Made by a program: the position numbers and the translations under genes. Under the pieces are notes generated by a model. It was not told the origin of the DNA, did not search any database, and saw only the letters and a list, made by a program, of their open reading frames with translations. A stretch of 64,000 bases of DNA from Canna indica. Taxonomy: Eukaryota; Streptophyta; Magnoliopsida; Zingiberales; Cannaceae. Position 1 is the first letter of the stretch. Every line of letters begins with the position of its first letter. This document shows positions 1 through 10,844 of this stretch, in pieces. The stretch spans positions 44,552,501 through 44,616,500 of the forward strand of contig CP136890.1 in NCBI GenBank assembly GCA_034359265.1, written 5' to 3'.

Positions 1-130
1 TTCTTCAAGTCAACAACAGTCTACTGCAAGAAGAAGTCAGAGGGTGCCCATATTCTATTATTGCAAATGCAAAGGGCATATTATAGCAAACTTCTTCAAA
101 CTCTGAAACAAACTGAGAAGAAAGAATCTT

Positions 131-1780
131 GTGAAACCCCCAAGGCAGAAAGTTAAGCAAATTTGGGTAAGGAAGGTTGATTTAAACTGTCATGTTGCAT
201 TTATGTCAAAAACTGTTTCTTCTCTGGGTTCTTGGTATTTCGATAGTGGATGTTCTCAGCACATGACAAGAAGTCCAGAGTATCTCAAGGATATTAAAAA
301 ACATGGAGAGGCAACTGTTACCTTTGGAGATGGTGGACATAGAAATATCATTGGAATTGTAACTCTTAATTTCCTAGGAATTTCAAATCTAGAAAATATC
401 CTACTTGTTAAAGGTCTCAAGGATAATCTTGTAAGTATAAGACAACTTTGTGACCAAAATTTGAATGTTCAATTTACTAGGAGCATCTGTAAGGTCTTTA
501 ATGAGGATGGTGACTGCATCCTTGAAGGGAATAGATCAAAGGACAATTGCTACAAAATAGCATACTCATCTATTTGTTTTTCAGTTGTTTCTGACGTCAA
601 TCTGTGGCATCGAATGCTAGGCGATATTAATAACAAATATCTCAAGAATCTTGTAAGTGGCGGAGTAGTCAGAGAAATTCCTAAACTATCTGGAGAACCT
701 GAGGCTGTTTGTGGCCCATGTCAAGAAGGCAAACAAACAACACAGTCACATCACCAATTACAACTGGTTGCAACATCAAGACCTTTAGAGCTTCTTCATC
801 TGGACCTGGTTGGTTCTATGTAAGTTGAAAGTCTTAGAAAAAAAATATGTTATTGTCTGTGTTGATTATTACTCTCGTTTTACTTGGACAGAGTTTTTAA
901 GAGAGAAGTCAAGCGCCTTTAGCAATTTCAAAACTCTATGCTTGAGGCTACAAAATGAAAAGGAACATCCTATTGTGAAGGTGATAAAAATAAGGAGTGA
1001 TCATGGAAGATGAGAATGAATTCTACATGAATTCTCAACTCCAAAGACTCCTCAACAGAATAGTGTGGTTGAGAGAAAGAACCGCACAATCCAAGAGATG
1101 ACCCGAGTGATGCTCAATTCCAAGCATATTAATTTCTGAGAGGTTCTGGGCTGAAATTATCAACACAACATGCTACATTATCAATCGAGTTTATTTCAGA
1201 CCAAGAACTACTAAAACTCCTTATGAATTATGGAAGTGAAGAAAGCCTAACCTTACATATTTTCACATTTTTGGTAGCAGGTGCTATATTCTAAATGATA
1301 GGGAGTACCTTGGCAAGATCCAAAGTAAAAGTGATGAAGCCATATTTTTGAGCTATTCTACAAATAGCAAGGCCTACCGGGTCTACAATAAAAGAACAAA
1401 AACTATGGTGAGTCCGCAAATGTGATGGTAGATGATTCTCAAACCATCCAGATTTTGACTGCTGATGAGAAGGGAGTTACAACTCTTAACAAAACTAGCC
1501 AGAATACTACCAAGGTCACTAATCGGTCAGTTGAAACTGTAGATCCAATTGACACTGAGACTGATTCTGAAGAGGATGATGAAAGTAGTGACACTAGAAC
1601 TGAAAAGCCTAAAAAAGCTCTCAAAAATCATCCCCTGCAAAAATATGATTGAAGATGTAACTGATGGAGTCAATACCAGAAATCAATCAAGGAAAAATCA
1701 CCAGGATATGATCAGGTATTTCTATTACACTTCTAAAGTTGAACCAAAAAATGTGAAGGAAGCCTTGAAAGATGAATTCT
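131..1780 (+). pseudogene. Copia-1 gag end, protease and integrase remnant
   Basis: This is the gag-to-integrase part of a copia polyprotein, broken by stops and frameshifts. Just upstream (about 46-110) is a degraded zinc knuckle (CKCKGHI, last Cys lost). The aspartic protease site is DSGCS (Asp codon 242-244), followed by QHMT. A GAG-pre-integrase motif LWHRMLGD is encoded near 603-626. The integrase core starts near LHLDLVGSM with a stop right after (820-822); it continues out of frame with DYYSRFTW, then RSDHGR, then SVVERKNR near 1060-1080, so the D,D,E residues can all be placed. An acidic linker (TDSEEDDESSDT) lies near 1555-1600. It cannot make a working polyprotein. Confidence 0.85.
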
Positions 1781-1846
1781 AGATTTCTACTATGCAAGAG
1801 GAGTTATAAATAGTTCACCATGAATGATGTATGAGAACTTGTTTCA

Positions 1847-2685
1847 AGACCTGAAGGTGTTAATGTTGTTGGACCCAAATGGATTTTCAAGAACAAGACT
1901 GATGAAGCAGAAAACGTAACAAGGAATAAAGCCAGACTTGTTGCTTAGGGCTTTAATCAAATTGAAGGGCTGGATTATGATGAAACTTTTACATCAATTG
2001 CAAGACTGGAATCTATCAGACTGCTTCTAGCCATATCTTGTTGTATGAAGTTTAAACTGTTCTAGATGGATGTTAAAATAGCCTTCTTGAATGGATTCCT
2101 CAATGAAGAGCATGGTATGAAAGACTCACTTAGTTCATTCTTTTGAAAGGTTATAGAAGAGGAAGTGCTGACCATACCTTGTTCATCAAAAGAAAGGAGT
2201 CTCAACTGGTAATTGCTGAAATTTATGTTGATGACATTGTTTTTGGCTTAACTTCAGAAGCTCATGTGAAACAATTTATGGAAGAAATGAAATCTGAGTT
2301 CGAGATGAGCATGGTTGGAGAAATAAATTATTTCTTCAGTCTCCAAGTGAAGCAAACTAAAGAAGGATTGTTCATCTCTCAGAGCAAGTATGCCAGAAAT
2401 ATGATCCATAAGTTTGGAATGGACAGTTCTAAGCTAGCTAGAACTCCTATCTCAACTCATGAGAAACTGAGCAAAAATGAAGAAGGCAAGAATGTTGATC
2501 CTAGTCTTTACAAAAGCATGATTGACAGTCTATCATGTTTGACAGCTAGCAGACCTGATTTAAGTTTCAGTATGAGATAATGTTCTCGATATCAGGCTAA
2601 TCCAAAGGAGTCTCATCTTCAAGCAGTCAAAAGAATTCTGAAATGTGTTGAAGGTACTCTGGATTTTTGACTTTGGTATTCTATT
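1847..2685 (+). pseudogene. Copia-1 reverse transcriptase remnant with internal deletion
   Basis: RNA-dependent DNA polymerase domain of Copia-1. It opens with GPKWIFKNK and ARLVA(stop)GFNQ, then DYDETFTSIARLESIR and the MDVKIAFLNG motif that carries the first catalytic Asp. Right after FLNEE (about 2108) the frame jumps to WYERL at about 2113, so about 100 residues of the usual segment between these motifs are deleted. The active-site box YVDDI is at 2224-2238. The domain then reads on through SRPDLSFS and NPKESHLQAVKRI up to LWYS, where the solo LTR cuts it. Several stops are present (for example at 1948 and 2578). Confidence 0.85.
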
Positions 2686-3562
2686 TGTTGGTGAAATGGC
2701 CTACACTAGGGGGGGGGGTCGAATAGTGTGTTATCTAAACTTTTCGCCTAATTTTGATTTTAATATGTTCCTTAAACTATAAACTACTTAGACAATTTAC
2801 AATTCAACGACTAAATGCGGAAGCGAGTAGTAAAAATAAGCAATGTGATATACAAAGAAAAATAATGCTAACACAATTATTTATAGTGGTTCAGCCCCAA
2901 TGCCTACTCCACTACATAAGTACACCACTTACGATTTTCAACTTAACTTTACTAGATTATATCGTTTCCCATACAAAGATGACTTTTACCCGAAGAGTCT
3001 CACTCTCAATCTAAGACACTTCCACACTCGGATGTCTCTGTCTTCTTACGGAGAGCACTCTTCCACTTCAACCCTAAGGGACAACAATCACTAATCCTAG
3101 TAAACTACATTTACACCGGTGGAATTAAGCCTTAGCACCAAGGCAACCACCAACTCAATCAAACCTAGCTCCAAACAATAAATGGAGCAATAAATCAACA
3201 CTAAATAAACGATAAAATACAAGATCAAATACAATGAAATAAACGATAAAATACAACACTAAATGGAGCAATAAATCAAACAACTTATACTTAGCTCTAA
3301 ACAATGAATCCTTGCTCCTCTTGATGCCATGATGATGAATCGAATCAAGCTTGATGGTAAACTCAGGAAAGACAAGGTGGAAAGCTAAGGTTTTCACAAG
3401 ATTGGCACAATAAAAGCTTAGGATTAATCAATAGATGGCTTAAGAAGGTTAGGAGTGATAAAGATCATAGAGGAAGGCTCTCATGGCTTCCTATAAAAAT
3501 AACTTATAGGTACCTGAATCTAAACCGAGATTAAGACCAAGGTTGAAAACCTTAAGCCAACA
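2686..3562 (-). mobile_element. Solo copia LTR (reverse) inside Copia-1 pol
   Basis: The plus strand starts TGTTGG and ends CCAACA, the inverted terminal repeat of the A/B/C LTR family, here in reverse. Both sides carry CTATT (2681-2685 and 3563-3567), a 5-bp TSD. There are no internal genes, so it is a solo LTR left by LTR-LTR recombination. At 877 bp it is shorter than its relatives because it lacks the U3 repeat arrays. It contains a duplicated AT-rich stretch (ATAAACGATAAAATACAA, near 3205 and 3241). The RNase H frame resumes directly after the second TSD copy. Confidence 0.93.
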
Positions 3563-3567
3563 CTATT

Positions 3568-4041
3568 GAATCTAATCCTTGTCTTGTAGTGTTTACTAAT
3601 GCAGATTGGGCTGGAAATATTGATGACAGAAAGAGTATAGGTGGATGTTTTTATATTGGGTCGAATCTGGTGGCTTGGTGAGTAAGAAACAAAATTCTAT
3701 CTCACTTTCTTCTGCAAAGGCTGAATATTTGGCAGTAGGCAGTTGCAGTACTCAGTTAATTTGGAAGAGAAATATGCTATTAGACTATAGTTTCATACAT
3801 GATGAAATGATATTATACTGTGATAATACAAGTGCCATCAACATCTCAAAGAATCCAGTCATGCATTCTCACACAAAACATATTGATATTCGATTTCACT
3901 ACATCAGAGAGTTGGTTTAAAGAAATGAGTTACAATTGGAATATATTTCTACAGAGGGACAAGTTGTAGACATTTTCACAAAAGCTTTGGATGGAGAGAG
4001 AATTGAGCAGTTACGATCTGCTCTAGGATTGTGTGTTATGT
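3568..4041 (+). pseudogene. Copia-1 RNase H remnant
   Basis: C-terminal RNase H domain of the same pol. TNADWAG (first catalytic Asp), AKAEYLAVGS (catalytic Glu) and YCDNTSAI (Asp) are all recognisable, and the end of the polyprotein reads STEGQVVDIFTKALDGERIEQL followed by a stop at about 4039-4041. A 1-nt frameshift near 3675 and a stop at 3918 break it. Copia RNase H removes the RNA strand of the cDNA hybrid; this copy is dead. Confidence 0.85.
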
Positions 4042-4210
4042 GACACAATTTTACACAAAAAAGGGGAGGGAAATTGGAAAGGTTTTAAGTTACTAACCAT
4101 TATTTACTCTCTTATGTTATCTTTTTCATGGCTATTAAACTACTCCTTCAATCAAGGATGGAACATTAATTTCTCTTAATCAAGCCAGGATTTGGGAAGG
4201 CTTGGAGTAA

Positions 4211-5447
4211 TGTTGGCCTAAGGTTTTCAACCTTGGTCACCATCTTGATTTTGATGATAACCAACTTATTCTAATGAGTTTATCAAGTGTTTGAGTTCAG
4301 GTTGAGGTTACGATACGCGCACGAATTTCGATCAGAGAAAAATGAAAAATCTGCAAAAATGGCTCCGACGACGATCGAGTAAAAAATCTAGAATTACGAA
4401 TAAATTTCATGTAATAGGACTCTTGGAATATATCCCAAGCCTAAGTGTAATGTTATCCAAGTCAAAACTTTGTAATAGAACGCGGAAACGAAGCACGCGA
4501 AAAGAAGGCAAAAAAATGAGCCTCAACCCAACTTTGGTCGACCATTCGATCGACCGAATGAAGCCAAAAATTAGCAGTGAGGTATTCGGTTGATCGACTG
4601 GTCGACCGAATGATGCCCAAAAGTGGTAGAATTCTATGGTCGCTTGGGCAATCGATTGTTCAGTCGATCGACGATCGACCAACAAGCGATCGGGCGTCCC
4701 CATCGGGCAGAAAAACGCCCGTTGGGTGACACAACCGAGTGAGGGGTTATAAATACCATCCACCAACCTTCTAAAGTCTCTCAACTATTCATTGAAGATC
4801 TCTAAGAGTGTTTTTGAGCCTTCCTAAGTGGATTTTTTCATCGCGCAAGCTTCGATGATCGTTCATCTACTCGAAGTATTCTTTCCTCCTCAACTCCGGC
4901 TTTATTTTGAGCTCTACATCTTGACAAGTTTGAGGCTTTGGAGGCTTTGCAAGGGAGTTCACTTGTGTGGTTTAATTCTTAGCTCCTTTGTTGTTATTTT
5001 CCTTTTTATTAAACTAGGTTTTCATTGTTAGCTTGCTAGGTGTGCTAGGTTAAACACCTTAGGGTTACCTTTGTAGTCTTGTGTTTTGCCTAGGTGAATA
5101 AGGTTGAGGCATTCTCAAAAATTTGAAAAGTCAGTCTGCATTTGTATTCAAAGGAAAACATATTATCTATAAAGGAGTTGGTTAGAAATCCTTGGTGTGG
5201 AGCCTAGGTAGTGGAATAGGAGGTGTTGGCCGAACCACTATATATTTTGTGTTTGCATTGCTATCTTAATTGCTCTATTTTATTCTTGCTTGTGTTCGAT
5301 ATAATTGTAATCACATCTAGTCGCACTAAGAATCAAGAAACTGGAATCGGGTAGTTGAGTTGATTAAAACCAGAAAAGAATTCGATTAATCGTAAAAGTA
5401 GATACACATAATTCAACCCCCCTTCTAGTGTGGACAGTCACCCAACA
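4211..5447 (+). repeat. 5' LTR of element A
   Basis: LTR bounded by TGTTGG and CCCAACA and followed at once by the PBS. U3 carries a block of GGTCGACC/ATCGACCG palindromic repeats (about 4536-4700) upstream of a TATA box at 4748-4755 (TATAAATA). The U5 end has a C run and CTAGTG shared by the whole A/B/C family. The length is 1237 bp. Transcription would start shortly after the TATA box. Confidence 0.9.
4748..4755 (+). promoter_or_regulatory. TATA box of LTR A
   Basis: TATAAATA directly downstream of the U3 palindrome array. The same box in the same context is found in LTR B (10000-10007), the solo LTR inside gag A (6223-6230, reverse) and the solo LTR in the MULE (35507-35514). This fixes the U3/R side of the LTR. 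Confidence 0.75.
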
Positions 5448-5449
5448 TT

Positions 5450-5461
5450 TGGTATCAGAGC
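5450..5461 (+). other. Primer-binding site, tRNA-iMet type, element A
   Basis: TGGTATCAGAGC starts 2 bp after the LTR end. It is the standard plant complement of the initiator methionine tRNA 3' end used to prime minus-strand synthesis. Confidence 0.9.
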
Positions 5462-5530
5462 AAGGTTGTAGGCTTAGGTTTAACCATCTAACCTGCACTT
5501 ATGGATTCTAGTATCACACTGGGTCAAGGG

Positions 5531-6796
5531 TGTTGTTCAAATACCAACACTAAAAGGAAGGGGAAGGGGGGGGGGGGGGGGGTTGAATAGTGTTGGGTTA
5601 AAGCTATGTTCAATTTGATTTCTTTTTAGTTCAATCTCTAATGCAACCAAATTGATGTGCAGCTAATTAATTTACGATGCTTGACAACTAAGAATAGTAA
5701 GTAATAGGAATCAAACAAGGCAATGCAAACACAAATAATTATAGTGGTTCGGCCAACTGCCTACTCCACTACCTTGGCTCCTAACCAAGGATTTCTAATC
5801 AACACCTTTATAGATAATGTGTTTCCCTTTGAATACAACCGAGAACTCACTTCTCAACCCTTTGAGAATGCCTCACACCTATTCACCTAGGCAAAACACA
5901 ATTCTACAAAGGAAACCCTAAGGTGTTTAACCTAGCACACCTAGCAAGCTAACAATGGAAACCTAGTTTAATAACAAGGAAAATAACAACAAAGGAGCTA
6001 ACAATTAAACCACACAAGTGAACTCCCTTGCAAAGCCTTCAAAGCCTCCAACTCTTCAAGATGGTGAGCTCGAATCATTGCCGGAGTTGAGGCGGAAAGA
6101 ATGCTTCGAGTAGATGAACGATCATCGAAGCTTGCGCGATGAAATCCACTTGGGAAGGCTCAAAAACACTGTAGGAGATCTTCAATGAATGGTTAGAAAA
6201 CTTTTAGAGAGTTGGTGAGGAGTATTTATAACCTCTCACTCGGTAGCTCCACCCTACGAGCATTTTTCTGCCCGTTGGGGATGATCGGTCGCTTACCGGA
6301 CGGTCGTTGGTCGATCGACCGATCAACCACCCAAGCGACCGCAGGAATTTGCTACTTTGGGGCACACTTCGATCGACCGAATTGGCTACTACCAATTTTT
6401 CACCACATTCGGTCGGCCGATCGGTCGGTCGAATTGGCTACTGCCAACTTTTGGCTTCCTTCGGTCGACCGAACCTGGGCTGAGACTATTTCTTCGAGTT
6501 TTCTTCTTGCGCGCTTCACTTCCGGGTTTCGTTACCAAGTTTTGACTTGGATAATATTACAATTAGGCTTGAGATATATACCTAGAGACATATTACGTGA
6601 ATTCTATTTCTAACTCTAGATTTTCTACTCGATCTATGATGGAGCCATTTTTGCCGATTTTTGGTATTTCTCCAAACGAAGTTCACGCGCGTATCGTAAT
6701 CTCAACCTGAGATCAAACACTTGATAAACTCATTAGAATAAGTTTGTTATCATCAAAATCATGATGATGACCAAGGTTGAAAACCTTAGGCCAACA
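5531..6796 (-). mobile_element. Solo copia LTR (reverse) inside gag A
   Basis: TSD AAGGG at 5526-5530 and 6797-6801. The right end is CCAACA; the left end is TGTTG plus variable sequence. The body is the reverse complement of the LTR A family: TATTTATA box at 6223-6230, GGTCGACC array at about 6290-6480, and the LTR start sequence at about 6740-6796. A 17-base G run (5566-5582) lies near its U5 end. There is no internal region, so it is a solo LTR. It inserted after codon 10 of gag. Confidence 0.93.
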
Positions 6797-7462
6797 AAGG
6801 GTTTTCAACTCATGCACCTCCCCTTTTTGATGGAAACAATTATCGCTATTGGAAAACTTGGATGAGTATTTTCTTGCAATCCCTAGGATTAGATGCTTGG
6901 AGAACTATTCATGTTAATTATAAGCTACCCTCCAAGAGCATAGATGATTGGTCTCAAGAAGAGATAAAAATGTTCAATTCAAATGCCAAAGCAATGAATG
7001 CATTACATTGTGGCTTATCTATGAATGAATTTAATAGAATATCATGTTGTAAATCTGCTTTTGACATTTGGCATGTTTTAGAGACTACTCATGAGGGAAC
7101 TTCCCAAGTTAAAGAGTCTAAAATTAATTTTCTTATGCATGATCATGAACTCTTCAAAATGCATGCTCATGAGACCATAAATGAAATGTATGCTCGCTTT
7201 CAAAATATTATGAATGCTTTGACTAACCTTGGAAGGGACATACAAGAGGAAGAAAAAGTGAGGAAGCTTCTTTGATCACTTCCCAAAGCATGGGAGCCAA
7301 AGGTGATTGCTACCATGGAGGCCAAAAATATTGGCACCATGAAGCTCACCGAACTCATTGTATCACTTATGACCCATGAGATCCATTTGAGGGCAAAAAG
7401 GGAGGAAGATGCCCCTAAAGGCAAGAACATTGCCTTAAAAGCATCATATGGTGATATGACCT

Positions 7463-7463
<1 letters not shown>

Positions 7464-7510
<47 letters not shown>

Positions 7511-7511
7511 G
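7464..7511 (+). repeat. (TCA)n microsatellite in gag A
   Basis: About 15 CAT/TCA triplets. In the gag frame that continues downstream they read as serine; in the upstream frame they read as histidine. The tract therefore marks a slippage frameshift. The long His run in one frame is not a real protein feature. Confidence 0.9.
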
Positions 7512-8425
7512 GAGGATGAAGAATGCGAGTACCTAGAAGATATGACTCACCTTGGAAAGATATATGTTGATGGAGCTTATGAGAAAGCCTCTCAAGAAGA
7601 AGAAGGGCAAAGATAGACATATGTGCTTCCAACGCAACAAGCCCGGACTCTTGGAGAGCGATTGTCCTAAGTCCAATCTCACCTCCCCATCATCCTCAAT
7701 GAAAGATAAAAGAAGAAGGATGAAGAAGAAAGCATGGCTACTTGGGACAAAAGTGAGTCATCGTTACCTTCAAGTGGGGAAGAAAGGTCAAAGGAAAATG
7801 TTAACATTTGTTTCATGACAAAGGACAATGAGGTACCCACTATTACTATAGGTGAAAATAGTTTTACTCATATAGAATTAGAAAATGAAATTGAGCATAT
7901 GTATGAAGAATTTAATGTTATTAGAAAAAGATTTAAGGAACTTAGAAAGGAAAATAAGTTATTAGAACAAGAAAATGATGATATCTTGTTTTCTTGTAAT
8001 AACTTAAAAAGAAAAGTTGAATGCTTGGAAAATGATAAAAGTTCATTAGAAAAGAAATTTGTAGATCTACAAAATTTGAATGACTCATTGAAAATAGAAA
8101 ATGTCTCATTATGCTTACAAATTGAAAATTTGAATGTTGGCATGTTAAGTTGCTTTCATTAAATGATAAAATGAAAAATATGTATGCCCATGGCTCTCAT
8201 GCAAAATCTTCTAAAATATCTTCTCATGCTCATCCACACCTTCATGTCCATCCTCATGCATCTACTAGATTTAAGGGTCATTGTCTATGTTGTGGCATGT
8301 ATGGACATATGGTTAGGGATTGTGTCTTGGAAAGGAACCCCAATGCTAAGTCACTTTGGGTTCCAAATGTTTCTAACCCCCAAGGACCCAAAGAAATTTA
8401 GGTACCAAAGTTTACATGCTTAAAT

Positions 8426-9336
8426 GTAGGGGGAGACACTACACTCAAATGAAGACACATTGATGGCTTGAAGTTGTTTGGGAACTAAAGAAAGAGGAAT
8501 AAATGCAATTGCAACTTCGTGATAAATTTGATGAGTTTGGCAACTTCGGTATCAACTCCAAACTCTATTCTTGCCTACATTACTATTGGAGTTTGATGAC
8601 TTGTGAATGTGCTTTATTTAGTAGTCACTTGATACTTGATTCACCATGTGTTTATCTTTGATTAATATCTTTGTGGTTTCTAGTTTGAATTTGAATGTTT
8701 AATTTTTTTTTGGTCTCCTTGGAGGCCATTTATGACCTATAATGGGTCTATGCAACCTTTGGTTTTGAAACCTTGGCTAATTGTGGCCGTGTTGGTTTTC
8801 AACCTTAGGAAGGGTTTGAGATATTGATTTTAAAATATTTTTACTTCTCGAGATCTCCTTGATTCATTTTGATTTCACTTATGGTTGTATTTTGAAAAAT
8901 GAATCTCCACTAGTTAGCAAAACTTGACTTTTGAGAAATAAACTTGACTTTTCTTTTCTATCTAGTTTATGAACTTGCTAAGTAAGAAAATGTCTATTGT
9001 GTTATTTATGATTCAATTACTTGCAAGTTGAGTATTGATTAGGAGGCAAATGGTTTAGAGAACACATGCTAAGAACTTGAAAATTCTATGAGGTAGTAGT
9101 TTCATCTTTGCACCATGTAGTATGATACCTCACAAAGCATGTAGAATCTCTTGCACCTTGCTCATGATAAAGTATTTGATTGTGTCTATATGAAAATTCA
9201 TTAGTATTTAGGAAAATGACTTGTAGACAATTTCTTGATATATCATGTTAATTCTTGATTGAAATTGTGCAAAGTCATTTCAGTAATCTTTGGGACTCTT
9301 TCTAGTAATTCAAACTTTGTATACGTGATTAGAATG
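8426..9336 (+). other. Non-coding tail of element A downstream of gag
   Basis: No coding motif in any frame. It starts with TAGGGGGAGAC (8427-8437). It is similar to the post-gag tail of element B (17150-17764) and, reversed, to that of element C (about 43900-44430). It holds a stem-loop GGTCTCC-TT-GGAGGCC (8712-8727, one G-T wobble) and a second stem GACC-7-GGTC (8734-8748) that is conserved with compensating changes in B and C. Confidence 0.7.
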
Positions 9337-10777
9337 TGTTGGCCTAAGGTTTTCTACCTTGGTCTTAATCTTGGTTTCGATGATAACAAACATGAAACTA
9401 ATGTTTCATTGAGAAATCTTTCAGGTTCCAAGTCGATAGGAAATATCGGAGAAACTACGAAATCAGAAGGACATTGGTCGACGCGTTTAGGTTCATTGCG
9501 GAAATTTCTCAAAGTTCGACGTGTACATCAATGACATATTGGACGAGTCCAAAGATCACATGGAAAGCTCTCCAAGTTGTCGCACGTTGAAGGTCGGAAC
9601 CCAGAAATGAAGCACGCAAGAAGAAGGCTGAAAAAAATCAAGTTCAATATAGGTTCGGTCGACTGGTCGGTCGATCGAATGATGTTAAAAATTGGCAGTA
9701 GCCAATTCGGTTGACCGGTCGATCGAACGAAGATGGGTAAAAAATGGCAGAAGGCTACTTCGGTCGACCGGTCGATCGACCAACCGAGGCCAAAAATTGG
9801 CAGTAGCATCTTCGGTTGATCGAACAACAGAGAAGCAGAATCGCATCTGGCGGTCGACCCTCCGGTCGACCAAACAGAGCGGTAGAAGCTGGAATTGCCA
9901 GCGATCGCTGGGTGGTTGATCGACGATCGACTGACAAGCGAACGAATGGCGTTCAACGGGCGAAAAAATGCCAGTTGAGGAGCCGTTCGGCGGAGGGGTT
10001 ATAAATACCCCTCACCTAACTCCTTTTACATCTCTTAGAGACTTAAGTAAGCATTAACAATGAGAGATTTGAGCATTCTTAAGATCGATTGCTGCTATGT
10101 TCTTCCGTCAACATTTTCTCAAGCGCCCCATTTTCTCCTCAACTCGGCTTCAATTCAAGCTCAACAACTTGGCGAGTTGGAGGCTTGAAGGCTTGGAAAA
10201 GAGCACTGATTCTTGGTTTTACTCTTTAGCTATTTTCATGTAATCTTTATTGTTATTTGAACGTGTTTACTTATTGGATTTGAGTTTGTGTAAGACCTAG
10301 AGTGTAGGTCTTGAAATTGGGTGGTTGTCTTGGTGTTGAGGCTTAATTCCACCGGTGTAAACTTAGTTTACTAGGATTAGTTCTAGTTGTCCCTTAGGTT
10401 GAGGTGGGAGAGTGCTCTCAGTAGGAAGGCGGGATACTTCCGGGCGTGGAAGTGCCTTCGGTTGGAGAGCGGAGACTTTCCGATGTAAAGTCCTCGTTGT
10501 AAGGGAAACAAGATTAATCTAGTAAAACTTAGTTTGGATATTCTAAGCGGGGTGCTTAGGTAGTGGAGTAGGCATTGGGGCCGAACCACTATAAATCTCT
10601 GTGTTAGCATTGAAATATTATTTGTATTGATTGCATTATTATTTATTGCTATCGCATTTAGTCGTTGAATTATAAATTGCCTAAGTAGTTTAAGAAAACG
10701 ATTAAAACCGGAATTAGGCAAATAGATTTAGTTAACACACTATTCACCCCCCTCTAGTGTGGCCATTCCACCCAACA
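9337..10777 (+). repeat. 5' LTR of element B
   Basis: Starts TGTTGGCCTAAGG and ends CCACCCAACA, 1441 bp. U3 has the most regular palindrome array in the window (about 9655-9950): repeated GGTCGACCGGTCGATCGACC-like blocks, several followed by GCCAAAAATTGGC-like palindromes. The TATA box is at 10000-10007. U5 contains the family motif GGCCGAACCACTATAAAT and a short C run. Confidence 0.92.
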
Positions 10778-10779
10778 AT

Positions 10780-10791
10780 TGGTATCAGAGC
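10780..10791 (+). other. Primer-binding site, element B
   Basis: TGGTATCAGAGC, followed by GGG, 2 bp after the LTR end. It matches the tRNA-iMet PBS of elements A and C. Confidence 0.9.
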
Positions 10792-10844
10792 GGGTCATAG
10801 ATTGAGATTTCACCATCTCCTCTACATCGTCTCTCGATGTTAAA

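Larger units (their letters stand above)
1..4210 (+). mobile_element. Copia-1: decayed SIRE/TNT1-like Ty1/copia element, 5' truncated
   Basis: Fragments of a single copia polyprotein lie in the canonical order zinc knuckle, protease, integrase, RT, RNase H, all on the plus strand. The window edge removes its 5' LTR and most of gag. A reverse solo LTR sits between RT and RNase H. After the RNase H end (about 4041) there is about 170 bp of non-coding DNA with a purine run (AAAAAAGGGGAGGG, about 4057-4070). At 4211 the LTR of element A begins, so the 3' LTR of Copia-1 is missing. Lineage is judged only from motif style (DSGCS protease, YVDDI RT, FTKALDG end) and is an inference. Confidence 0.85.
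5501..8425 (+). pseudogene. gag of element A (UBN2-type, two zinc knuckles), interrupted
   Basis: Retrotransposon capsid gene. ATG at 5501 begins MDSSITLGQG; the frame is then cut by a solo LTR and resumes in frame after the second TSD copy with the capsid N-terminus (PPLFDGNNYRYWKTWM). UBN2-like motifs follow (CKSAFDIWHVLETTHEG). A TGA at 7273-7275 replaces a sense codon. A (TCA)n tract encodes a Ser run that leads into an acidic stretch (EDEECEYLED) but with a frame change. Next come a degenerate first zinc knuckle (CFQRNKPGLLESDC), a coiled coil rich in K, E, N and L (about 7870-8140), and an intact second knuckle CLCCGMYGHMVRDC (8283-8324). It ends near LWVPN...QGPK with no protease after it. 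Known copia gags continue into protease here. Confidence 0.85.
4211..9336 (+). mobile_element. Copia element A: 5' LTR, PBS, gag, non-coding tail, no pol
   Basis: An LTR (4211-5447) is followed by a tRNA-iMet type PBS, then gag starting at 5501, then about 0.9 kb without coding potential. No protease, integrase, RT or RNase H motif occurs before the LTR of element B begins at 9337. No polypurine tract or 3' LTR of A precedes 9337, so B probably inserted into the A tail. The 5 bases before the B LTR are GAATG, but the matching right-hand copy is not visible because B is truncated. Confidence 0.8.

Noticed and set aside
7303..7536. Protein with a run of about 15 histidines
   Set aside because: It is the wrong frame of a (TCA)n microsatellite in gag A; the real frame downstream reads serine and then the acidic gag linker.
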